Source: Streptomyces sp. HUAS YS2
GTDB lineage: Bacteria; Actinomycetota; Actinomycetes; Streptomycetales; Streptomycetaceae
DNA: 64,000 nucleotides
Assembly (NCBI RefSeq): GCF_033343995.1
Contig: NZ_CP137573.1
Span: forward strand, 7,287,001-7,351,000
Direction: 5' to 3'
Under the pieces are notes generated by a model. It was not told the DNA's origin and made no database searches. It was given only the letters and a program-made list of their open reading frames with translations. Positions 45,901 to 52,474 of the stretch are shown piece after piece (the first letter of the stretch is position 1; each line of letters begins with the position of its first letter). Both the position numbers and the translations under genes were made by a program.

Positions 45901-46902
45901 GAACTCGACCGGGAGATCCTCGAGGGATTCCGGGCGATCTTCGGCGCGGACCACCCGAGCACCCTGAAGGCCGCCAACAACCTCGCCATCGACCTGCGCC
46001 TCAACGGCGACAGCGAGGAGGCAAGGCGGCTGGACGAGGACACCGTGGACCGTCGCTCCGAAGTGCTCGGACCCGACCACCCGTACACCCTGACGACGCA
46101 GGGCCACCTCGCCAGGGACCTCCGGGAGACCGGCGACTTCGGGGCCTCGGTGGCGCTGCTGCGCAAGGTGACCACGGCCTTCGAGGAGGTTCTCACCGCG
46201 GACGTGCCGGAGGTGCTGCGGACCAACAAGAGCCTCGCCGTCTCGCTCCGCAAAGCCGGCAGCCCGCACGAGGCCAAGCGGCTGTCGGAACTGACGTACG
46301 GCCGCTACCGGGAGCGGTACGGGACGCGCGTGCCCGACGCGCTGGCCTGCGGGCTCAACCTGGCCGCCGACTTCTCGGCGGTGGGGGAGAAGCGCGCGGC
46401 CCTCGAACTCGCCCGGCAGGTCCTCGACGGATACCGGGAGGCCGTGGGAGACGCGCACCCCTTCACCCTGGCCTGCCGGAACAACATCGTGATCTATCTG
46501 CGCGGCGTCGGAGCGACCGAGGAGGCGCTCCAGGAGGGCGAGGCCGTGCGGACCGCGATGGAGGAGAAGCTCGGCCCGCGGCACCCGTACGCGCTCAGCG
46601 CGGCGGTCAACCTGGCCAACGTGTACGGGGACCTGGGCCGGACGGACATGGCCGAACAGTGGGAGCGCAGCACGCTGGAGGCCCTCGTCGAGCGGTACGG
46701 GCCGACCCACCCGGACGCGCTGGTCTGCCGCTCCAACCTGGCGATCACGCTGCGTGCGGCCGGCCGTGAGGACGAGGCCCAGCGGCAGCGTGCCAAGGCC
46801 CTGGAGCCCGCCGTGAAGCAGTTCGGCGCCGACCATCCGATCGCCGAGGGGGCCAGGGCCTGGCGGCGGGTCAACCGCGACCTGGAGCCGCAGCCCGTCT
46901 GA
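42946..46902 (+). CDS. fxsT: FxsT, ParA-like/TIR-like/NB-ARC/TPR protein of the FxSxx-COOH system
   Basis: A 1318-residue multidomain protein. Residues 1-300 are a ParA/MinD-like ATPase with deviant Walker A KGGTGRT (about 16-22), DWDLEAPGLHRFF and DSRTGLSD. Residues about 330-450 are TIR-like (IVLSHVAEDQMWADWLTSLL). Residues about 500-880 are an NB-ARC STAND module with Walker A GLGGVGKT (about 521-528) and Walker B WLLIFDNVED. From about 918 to the end are kinesin-light-chain-type TPRs with repeated HP-xxL phrases. STAND proteins are switches that oligomerise on ligand binding. It is annotated in Fxs loci as the TPR component; its partner could be modified FxsA. A strong hairpin ends the operon. 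Confidence 0.92.
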   Translation: MTENREGTVVTFYSYKGGTGRTMALANTAWILASNGYRVLAVDWDLEAPGLHRFFHPFLDLAALEATPGLINLITEYQTEVRRPADRTTDWHRDYARVRPHATSLNWPFPKGGSLDFLSAGRRNRDYQATVGKMDWDDFYERFKGGQFFDAMRADMRRHYDFTLIDSRTGLSDIADICTVQMPQVLVVCFTLSDQSIEGASSVARDIEERYGDRNIRILPVPMRIDDGEKEKADAGRALARKSFAGLPNGMSVDQLSQYWGTVEVPYRPFYAYEEILATFGDAPNVSSSLLTACERLTSVLTRGAVSTMPPIDEAERLTYVTAYTRRRPAPPANIVLSHVAEDQMWADWLTSLLNRAGFQVAALDARSTQVSGVEADFAASGGYRVVSVVSQAYLSSQRARALWESVIGQDPSGGRRQLVPVRVGDVRLGLPLSSRGVVDLVRLDADEAASTLLTALDREEAVGTTPVAPGGPRFPGSAPRIWNVRPRHAWFTGRTSILERLRDQLRGTRAGRRLPQVLYGLGGVGKTQVAREYAHRFRADYELVWWVEAEQPDRIVSSLAELAAELGLAADGNVTEAATAALQALRRGVPCTRWLLIFDNVEDLDQALDLLPDETRPVADGLYGHILVTCRNRPVSSRVETIEVDVFTRAESVEHLCRRVNKLPARDADRVAEAVGDLPLAVEVAAAWLAETATPVDAYVEQLKAQTTKVLSLGRAEDYAERIGATWNISIDRLRAESKAAVRLLELCAFFSAEPISMKLIGSTAMLGYLLPYDPDLRDGYMLGKVIQALNRFALAKVDPADNSIQVHRLVQAAVRSGLSPADQERTMHEVHNILADVSPTEGSDSDIKISNPKHWAGYELIWPHLGPSGIVDCDEENGRRLLVERVRYLLKRGELETARVLGTQLNETWTRKLGEDDRTTLNLRFELANALRSQGRYQDAYEMDQDTRASQRRILSPGHPNSLTTSGSLAADLRGLGRFAEALELDREILEGFRAIFGADHPSTLKAANNLAIDLRLNGDSEEARRLDEDTVDRRSEVLGPDHPYTLTTQGHLARDLRETGDFGASVALLRKVTTAFEEVLTADVPEVLRTNKSLAVSLRKAGSPHEAKRLSELTYGRYRERYGTRVPDALACGLNLAADFSAVGEKRAALELARQVLDGYREAVGDAHPFTLACRNNIVIYLRGVGATEEALQEGEAVRTAMEEKLGPRHPYALSAAVNLANVYGDLGRTDMAEQWERSTLEALVERYGPTHPDALVCRSNLAITLRAAGREDEAQRQRAKALEPAVKQFGADHPIAEGARAWRRVNRDLEPQPV

Positions 46903-46917
46903 CGGCGCGCGGAGCGG

Positions 46918-46959
46918 GGCGGTGGTGGCCGGCCGGAGGTCCGGCCGGCCACCACCGCC
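46918..46959. terminator. Strong bidirectional hairpin after fxsT
   Basis: A perfect 19-bp stem, GGCGGTGGTGGCCGGCCGG (46918-46936) and its complement (46941-46959), with the 4-base loop AGGT. It fills almost the whole gap between convergent fxsT and the alpha/beta hydrolase gene, and ends immediately before the hydrolase stop codon. Confidence 0.88.
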
Positions 46960-47823
46960 TCACCAGATCGTCCAGCCGAGGACCCGCGTCAGCACCCGCA
47001 GCGCGCCGAAGTGCGCCGCGCCGCGCTCGATGACGAGCTCGGCGCGCGGGATCCGCTCGGCGAGCCAGCGGGTGTGCTGCACGGGCGCGAAGATGTCCTT
47101 CTCGCCGTGCCAGAGCAGTACCGGGCCGTCGATGTCCTCCGGCCGGAACTCCCAGTCGCTGCTGAACGCCATCACGTCGTCGATCCAGCCGTCGGCGGAA
47201 CTGCTGAGCCCCTCGGCGAAGTTCCGCACGAGCATGGACCGGATCCCCGCGTCCGCGACGATCTGCCGGTCGGCGGCGGGCAGGTCCTGGTGCATGTCGG
47301 CCACCGAGGCCGCGGGGTCCGCGCGGATGGCCAGGGAGCGGTACTCCAGGGCGGCCGTCAGCTGACGGTGCCCGGCGGCGGCGTTGATGTACTCCCGCAC
47401 GTTGGACTCCGTCATGCCCTCGAACCAGTCGAGACCCGGGGCGTTGCGCGGCGCCAGGCCGACCAGGGCCGCGGTCCGGACCGTCCGGTCCGGAAGCAGG
47501 GCGGCGCAGGCGAGCGCGTGCGGCGCGCCGCCGGAGCGGCCCACGACCGCGAACTCGTCGATGCCCAGCGAGTCCGCCACCGCCTCCACATCGGCCGCGG
47601 CGGCCGCGACCCGGCGGCCCGGCAGCCGGTGCGAGTCCCCGTAGCCGGGTCTGTCGAAGGTGATCAGCCGGACCCCGAGCCGGTAGAGCACGGCGGTGCG
47701 GGGGGCCGGGCCGAGCCGGCTCCCCGGGGTGCCGTGGAGCAGGAAGACGGGGCGCCCGCGCGGATCTCCGAAGGTCTCCACCGCGAGGTCGCGGCCGTCC
47801 TGGGTTCGTATCAGCTGCGCCAT
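46960..47823 (-). CDS. Alpha/beta-hydrolase
   Basis: Start chosen at ATG 47823 behind GGGGGAGG; 287 residues. It has the oxyanion region VFLLHGTPGSRLGP, LITFDRPGYGDS, the nucleophile elbow VVGRSGGAPHAL (Ser in GRSGG), an acid in WHGEKDIFAP and His in GAAHFG. The catalytic triad is complete. The fold covers esterases, epoxide and haloalkane hydrolases and peroxidases; GRSGG and the HGTPG oxyanion motif point to an esterase/epoxide-hydrolase-like subgroup. It has no signal peptide. The gene is monocistronic and its substrate is unknown. Confidence 0.88.
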   Translation of the reverse strand: MAQLIRTQDGRDLAVETFGDPRGRPVFLLHGTPGSRLGPAPRTAVLYRLGVRLITFDRPGYGDSHRLPGRRVAAAAADVEAVADSLGIDEFAVVGRSGGAPHALACAALLPDRTVRTAALVGLAPRNAPGLDWFEGMTESNVREYINAAAGHRQLTAALEYRSLAIRADPAASVADMHQDLPAADRQIVADAGIRSMLVRNFAEGLSSSADGWIDDVMAFSSDWEFRPEDIDGPVLLWHGEKDIFAPVQHTRWLAERIPRAELVIERGAAHFGALRVLTRVLGWTIW

Positions 47824-47975
47824 GTGGTGCCTCCCCCGTACGAACGACACGCCGCAAGTATGAAGTCAGGAAGCATGGTTGGTACATACGCCCTCCGGCC
47901 GAACGGCCGGTCGCTTCCGGCCCGGGTTCCGGTTCGCGCGGCCCGGTTCCGGGCCCCTCCGGTCGGTACCCGCCC

Positions 47976-48212
47976 CTAAGGCGTGCGCGCCACCGGTGTG
48001 CTGCGGAGGGAGGTGACCAGGTCGAGGAGGCGGGCCTCGTTGCCGGTGAGGCCGGCGGCGCGGAGGGCCGTGTCGGCGTCGGTCATGGAGGGGGTGAGGA
48101 TGACACCGGCGAGGGGGGTGAGCGCGGGGTCGCTGAAGACGGCCTGGGTGGTTTCGAGGAGTCGGATGTACGCCTGGGCCGCGGCGCGTTCGCGTGCGGT
48201 GATGCCGGTCAT
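47976..48212 (-). CDS. Small hypothetical protein
   Basis: A 78-residue ORF from ATG 48212 with a clear ribosome site (GAGAGGGAG). It is predicted helical and soluble (TARERAAAQAYIRLLETTQAVFSDPAL, then DADTALRAAGLTGNEARLLDLVTSLRS), with no cysteine. No family is recognised. The ribosome site, the codon pattern and a position 56 bases beyond the NUDIX stop on the same strand support a real gene. It may be co-transcribed with the NUDIX gene. Length and lack of homology by eye keep confidence moderate. Confidence 0.55.
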   Translation of the reverse strand: MTGITARERAAAQAYIRLLETTQAVFSDPALTPLAGVILTPSMTDADTALRAAGLTGNEARLLDLVTSLRSTPVARTP

Positions 48213-48268
48213 GTCGGGCTCCCTCTCGACGGGTCGGAGATCTCCACCCTCTCGCACGGGTCTGACAG

Positions 48269-48754
48269 TCAGGCCCTGCCGCCCCGCGCGGCCAGGTGCA
48301 CGGCCAGACGTTCGAGGAAGACCCGCTGGCCCGTCACCAGCAGCGGGAGCGCGTCCGGCGGGGTGAACCAGCCCACGCGGTCGATCTCCGGGAACTCCCG
48401 CAGCGTGCCCGACCCGCGCGGCCACTCCATCGTGAAGGTGCCCGGAACCACGCGGTCCAGATCGAGGTCGGCCTCGACGGCCCAGATCGTCACGGTCTTG
48501 CCGGAGCTCTGCCGGGCCTCGCCCAGCGGGACACGGTCGCCGTCCGGGGCGGGCAGTCCGAGCTCCTCCTCGAACTCGCGGGCCGCGGCGGCCTCCGGGG
48601 TCTCCTCGGGGCCGTACTCGCCCTTCGGGATGGACCACGCGGACTGCTCGCGGCCGGCCCAGAACGGCCCGCCCATGTGTCCGATCAGTACCTCGATGCC
48701 ACCGCCCGCGGCGGTGCGGAAGAGGAGGAGACCCGCGCTTCGCTTGTCCGGCAT
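48269..48754 (-). CDS. NUDIX hydrolase
   Basis: A 161-residue protein from ATG 48754 (MPDKRSAG). The NUDIX box GEYGPEETPEAAAAREFEEELG matches G-x5-E-x7-R-E-x-x-E-E-x-G exactly. Flanking parts (SAGLLLFRTAAGGGIEVLIGHMGGPFW, WSIPKG) fit the diadenosine/nucleoside-polyphosphate branch that carries PKG before the box. The enzyme would hydrolyse a nucleoside diphosphate linked to another moiety, acting as a housecleaning or signalling pyrophosphatase. The exact substrate is not deducible. Confidence 0.92.
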   Translation of the reverse strand: MPDKRSAGLLLFRTAAGGGIEVLIGHMGGPFWAGREQSAWSIPKGEYGPEETPEAAAAREFEEELGLPAPDGDRVPLGEARQSSGKTVTIWAVEADLDLDRVVPGTFTMEWPRGSGTLREFPEIDRVGWFTPPDALPLLVTGQRVFLERLAVHLAARGGRA

Positions 48755-48791
48755 GCCGTCAAGTGTGGGCGAGCGCGGGCCTCCGCGCACC

Positions 48792-49526
48792 TCAGATGCC
48801 GCAACTGCTCGCCGACCAGTAGCGGCTCGCGCGGTGGTCGACGTGGGCGTGGTCGCCGTGTCCCGGATAGCCCGGGCCCAGGATCCCGTTGAAGCCGTGG
48901 TTGCGGGCCTGCTTGGCGAGTGTGCACAGGGACGGCGAGCCCGTCAGGTCGACGCCGTCGCCGTACAGGTGCCGACTGTCCGACGCTCCGCCGACCGCCG
49001 AGTTGCAGGCGTACGAGCGGAAGCCGCTGCTCACCGAGATCGGCACGTCGCCGAGCGCGTGCCGCATCGCCTCCAGCTTCCACATCGCCCGCAGCGCGTT
49101 CGACTTGGCCGTCGCCGCGCTCACCGCGCCGCCCGACCAGTCGCCGTTGCACTTGTTCAGCTCGGCGTACGTGAAGTGGACCGGGGTGCAGTCCGCGTCC
49201 TGGAGGGCGTACAGCTTGGCGAAGGTCGCCGGGCCGGCGACGCCGTCGGCCGCGAGTCCGTACGCCTGCTGGAAGCGTGTGACGGCCGCCTTCGTGGCGG
49301 GGCCGTAGTCGCCGTCGAGCGAGAGGACCGCTCCGTAGCCCGGGTAGCCCGCGACCCGGATCTGCAGCTGGGTGACGTCCGAGCCTGACATGCCCGAGGA
49401 CAGGGTGCGGCCCCAGGTGTAGCACTCGTCGGCGTGCGCCGTACCGGATGTGGCGACCGTGCCCGCGAAGGCCGCGGTCACCACCAGGACCAGGCCGAGC
49501 AGGAATCTGACCGTACGCCGGACCAT
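48792..49526 (-). CDS. Secreted zinc D-Ala-D-Ala carboxypeptidase (peptidase M15A) with peptidoglycan-binding domain
   Basis: A 244-residue protein with GGAGGTGTC directly before ATG 49526. A signal peptide (residues 1-31, cleaved after TAHA) precedes a PG_binding_1 domain (about 41-112; VTQLQIRVAGYPGY, LDGDYGPATKAAVTRFQQAYGLAADGVAGPAT). A peptidase M15 domain follows, with zinc ligands in SRHLYGDGVDLTG and GHGDHAHVDH. The architecture is that of the Streptomyces albus G DD-carboxypeptidase. It acts outside the cell on peptidoglycan stem peptides. Several cysteines suggest disulfides. Confidence 0.94.
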   Translation of the reverse strand: MVRRTVRFLLGLVLVVTAAFAGTVATSGTAHADECYTWGRTLSSGMSGSDVTQLQIRVAGYPGYGAVLSLDGDYGPATKAAVTRFQQAYGLAADGVAGPATFAKLYALQDADCTPVHFTYAELNKCNGDWSGGAVSAATAKSNALRAMWKLEAMRHALGDVPISVSSGFRSYACNSAVGGASDSRHLYGDGVDLTGSPSLCTLAKQARNHGFNGILGPGYPGHGDHAHVDHRASRYWSASSCGI

Positions 49527-49639
49527 GACACCTCCGTGCGGAGAGAGGGGACGGGGTGGGAAAGGTACTCGCCGTGCTGGGTGTGCTGGGTGTCATGAGC
49601 ATGGTGGGTTGATGAAGGGGTGGTCAACAGCGTCGGTGA

Positions 49640-49667
49640 GGTGCCACAGGACCGGACCACTGGCACC
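49640..49667 (-). terminator. Hairpin downstream of the three-gene FAD/kinase operon
   Basis: GGTGCCA (49640-49646) and TGGCACC (49661-49667) form a 7-bp stem with a 14-base loop, 16 bases after the stop of the last operon gene and well upstream of the DD-carboxypeptidase start. Confidence 0.45.
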
Positions 49668-49682
49668 GTGTCCGACGCCGCC

Positions 49683-51059
49683 TCAGCGGGTGCGCAGCAC
49701 CACCGGTCCGCCCTCCGGGTCCACCGCGTGCGCCCAGTGCGGCGCGATGCGGACCGAGCGCGAAGGGTCCAGGGCGGTGAGCCGACGGGTGCGCAGGAGC
49801 AGCCGCCCGTCCTGCACCGCCACCAGCACCGGCAGCCCGAGCGGCTCGGCGGGCCGCAGCAGGAACGGCCGCCGCGCGAGCGGCGCGTCGATCCGGTTCG
49901 GGCTCACCCACAGCAGCGGCGGCTCGACGACCAGCGGTACGGTGCGGGACGGCCAGGGCGCGCCGGCCAGATGCCGGAGCACCGCGTACGCCGCGTCCCG
50001 GCCCTCGCGGGCCGCCACCGCCGCGGACTCGATGCCCCGCAGCACGTTGCCCGCGGCGAACACTCCGGGCACGGACGTGCGGAAGGCACCGTCCGCCACG
50101 GGCCCCCGAGTCGCCGGGTCGAGCGCCACCCCGCCGGCCCGGGCCAGCTCGTGGTGCGGGATCCAGTCGTCCGTGAAGACCACCGTGTCGCAGGCGAGCG
50201 TGCCCGTACGCCCGCCCCGGTGACGCACCGTCACCCCCGTGATCCGGCCCTGCCCGACGAGCCCGGTCACGGTCGTCCACGCGAGCAGCGGCACCGGGAC
50301 CCGGTCGGTCGTCAGGCCCCGCCGGTACGTGGACGGGGGCTGCCCCTCCGTCACCCGAGCCACGACCTCCAGGCCCGCGTCCCGCAGCGTGCGCGCGGCG
50401 TGCGGGGCCACCGGCCCGGCCCCGACCACCACCGCGCGCCGCCCGATCGCGTCGCCCCGCATCCTGTACAGGTTCACCGACTGCTGCAGCTCACCCGCCG
50501 TCAGCACCCCCGCCGCCCGCGCCCCCGGCACGAGCCGGGCGCTCCGCGGCCGCTCGCGCGCGCCGGTGGCCAGCAGCACGGCGCGGGCGGTGATCCTCTC
50601 AAGGCCGCCGGGCCCTGTGACGTCGAGCGTGAGGGACTCGGCTGGGGAGGCGACCCGCTCCTCGGGTCGCCCCGGCTCCCACGCAGCCGGTCCGGGTCCC
50701 TCGGCCGGCCAGCCCGTGGCCGTCACCCCCGTCCGGATCGACGCGCCCGCGCGTACCGCCGCGTCCGCCAGGTTGCGGGCGTACTCCGGGCCGTCGAGCG
50801 GGCGCCACGGGAGCAGCGCGGCCCCGAATCCGCCGTGGGCGCAGTGGCGAGGCACCCCGCCCGGCGCCGGGTCACGTTCCAGGACCTCGACGCGGCCGGC
50901 GCCCGCCGCCGCGAGCGTGGCCGCGGCGGTCAGGCCGGCCGGACCGGCGCCGACGATCAGGACCTCGACCGTACGGCGGCGCCGGCTACCACCCGCCCCC
51001 GCGTCCCCCGCCCCCGCGTCCCCTGCCTCCCGCGCGCCGCTCGCGTCCACTGCGTTCAC
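49683..51059 (-). CDS. FAD-dependent pyridine-nucleotide-type oxidoreductase (GlpB/HcnB-like)
   Basis: A 458-residue flavoprotein. The first 28 residues are a variable Gly/Ala/Asp-rich lead (DAGAGDAGAGG). The FAD motif is VLIVGAGPAGLTAAATL, and a second dinucleotide motif is VVVGAGPVAPHAARTL. ATGARERP and VFAAGNVLRG are the usual ATG and GD-type motifs. Its start overlaps the upstream gene stop (ATGA). It probably forms a complex with the BFD-containing FAD protein encoded just before it, as in GlpA/GlpB-like or HcnB/HcnC-like dehydrogenases. It is the last gene of the operon. Confidence 0.88.
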   Translation of the reverse strand: MNAVDASGAREAGDAGAGDAGAGGSRRRRTVEVLIVGAGPAGLTAAATLAAAGAGRVEVLERDPAPGGVPRHCAHGGFGAALLPWRPLDGPEYARNLADAAVRAGASIRTGVTATGWPAEGPGPAAWEPGRPEERVASPAESLTLDVTGPGGLERITARAVLLATGARERPRSARLVPGARAAGVLTAGELQQSVNLYRMRGDAIGRRAVVVGAGPVAPHAARTLRDAGLEVVARVTEGQPPSTYRRGLTTDRVPVPLLAWTTVTGLVGQGRITGVTVRHRGGRTGTLACDTVVFTDDWIPHHELARAGGVALDPATRGPVADGAFRTSVPGVFAAGNVLRGIESAAVAAREGRDAAYAVLRHLAGAPWPSRTVPLVVEPPLLWVSPNRIDAPLARRPFLLRPAEPLGLPVLVAVQDGRLLLRTRRLTALDPSRSVRIAPHWAHAVDPEGGPVVLRTR

Positions 51060-52474
51060 CGCCGTGCCTCCTCGAACTGCGCCCGCACCGCCGCCCCGCA
51101 GGCGACGCCCTGGCAGCGGCCGCCCCGGGCGCGGGTGCGCCGCCGCAGGCCGTCGAGCGTGGCGGGCGGGACGACGGAGTCCAGCGCGTCCCTGATCTCG
51201 CCGCGCGAGACGCGCTCGCAGTGGCAGACCAGCCGCCCGTACTCCGGGTCCCGGGCGATCAGCGCGGCGTCCTCGTACGGGCGGGTGAACGCCTCGCCGA
51301 GGTTCGGCATGCGCACCGGGGCGAGGGGGCGTTCAGGTCCCAGCTCCAGGCCGCCGTCGGCCAGCAGGCCGACCACGTGGGCGGCGATCGCCATCGACGC
51401 GGTCAGGCCGGTGGAGCGGATCCCGCCCACCGTCACGTACCGCTGCCGGGGGTGCGCGGTGATCCGGTAGTCGTCGTGCTCCGTGGCCGCCCGCAGGCCC
51501 GCGTAGACGGCCGTGACCTCCTCCTCGACCAGAGCCGGGAGGATCCGCCGGCCCTGCGCGCGCAGTGCGGCGAGCCCCTCCGCGGTCGATCCGGTGGCGG
51601 TCCGGTCGTCCAGGTCCTCGGCGGTCGGGCCGAGGAGGACGTTGCCGTACACCGTCGGGGACACCAGCACACCCTTGCCGAGCCGGCCGGGCACCGGGAG
51701 CAGGATGTGCCGGACCAGGCCGCGCGCGAACTTGTCGTACACGATCAGCTGGCCGCGCCGCGGGGTCACCGTGAAGTCGTGGTGACCGAGCAGCGCGTCG
51801 AACGTGTCCGCGTGCAGCCCGGCCGCGTTCACGAGGTGCCGGGCGCGCAGCACTCCGCGCGGGGTCACCAGGCGGTGCGGGTCGCCCTGGCGGACCTTCT
51901 CCACCCGGCAGTCGAGGTGCAGGTCCACGCCGGAGAGCACGGCCTGGGTGGCGTACGCGAGCGTCGTCGTCCACGGACAGACGATCGCCTCGCCCGGCAC
52001 GGAGAGCGCCCCCAGGGCGCCGGCGCCGAGGCGGGGTTCGAGCCTGCGCAGCTCGGTGGGGCCGACCGGCCGGGTGTCGTGACAGCCGTTGCGTGCGGCC
52101 TTCTCGGCGAGCCGGGGCAGCGCGGCGAGCTGCTCCTCGTCCCATGCGATCAGGAGCGCGCCGACCGGCTCGACGGGAATGCCCGTCTCGGCCGCGTACG
52201 CGAGCAGCCGGGCCTGTCCGTCCCGTACGAGCCGGGACTCCAGCGAACCGGGCACCGCGTCGAAACCGGTGTGCAGGATCGCGGTGTTGGCCTTCGAGGT
52301 GCCGTCGCCGACATCGCCGGACGCCTCGACGATCGCGACGCGCAGGCGGTGGCGGGCAAGCTCGCGCGCGATCGCGCAGCCGACCACCCCGGCGCCGACG
52401 ACCGCCACGTCGTACACCGCTGGCGCCGAGTCGTCCCCCGCGCCCGGCAACGGCCCGGATCGCGTCACCGTCAT
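51056..52474 (-). CDS. FAD-dependent glycerol-3-phosphate-dehydrogenase-like oxidoreductase with C-terminal BFD [2Fe-2S] domain
   Basis: A 472-residue protein starting at ATG 52474, overlapping the kinase stop. The N-terminal DAO fold binds FAD through VAVVGAGVVGCAIARELA. It is followed by KANTAILHTGFDAVPGSLE and a Gly-rich GGIRSTGLTASMAIA near the end of the domain. Residues about 410-472 form a BFD-like domain with cysteines in VCHCERVSRGEI and GGRCQGVACG, the four ligands expected for a [2Fe-2S] cluster. The layout equals GlpA-type glycerol-3-phosphate dehydrogenases, here paired with a GlpB-like partner. No glpC (membrane iron-sulfur subunit) is present. Oxidation of glycerol-3-phosphate or a related polyol phosphate is the best guess. 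Confidence 0.9.
   Translation of the reverse strand: MTVTRSGPLPGAGDDSAPAVYDVAVVGAGVVGCAIARELARHRLRVAIVEASGDVGDGTSKANTAILHTGFDAVPGSLESRLVRDGQARLLAYAAETGIPVEPVGALLIAWDEEQLAALPRLAEKAARNGCHDTRPVGPTELRRLEPRLGAGALGALSVPGEAIVCPWTTTLAYATQAVLSGVDLHLDCRVEKVRQGDPHRLVTPRGVLRARHLVNAAGLHADTFDALLGHHDFTVTPRRGQLIVYDKFARGLVRHILLPVPGRLGKGVLVSPTVYGNVLLGPTAEDLDDRTATGSTAEGLAALRAQGRRILPALVEEEVTAVYAGLRAATEHDDYRITAHPRQRYVTVGGIRSTGLTASMAIAAHVVGLLADGGLELGPERPLAPVRMPNLGEAFTRPYEDAALIARDPEYGRLVCHCERVSRGEIRDALDSVVPPATLDGLRRRTRARGGRCQGVACGAAVRAQFEEARR

Noticed and set aside
42742..46836. A 1364-codon open frame on the minus strand opposite fxsT, and similar long antisense frames such as 2606-5632 and 182-1648
   Set aside because: They are mirror frames produced by strong G/C bias at third codon positions of the real genes. 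They lack ribosome sites and recognisable domains, and the sense frames have complete domain structure.
42946..46902. FxsT as a stand-alone anti-phage STAND defence gene
   Set aside because: The domain content would allow it, but the gene overlaps fxsC and lies in a textbook Fxs operon; no other defence genes or mobile-element marks flank it. Kept only as a hypothesis in the findings.
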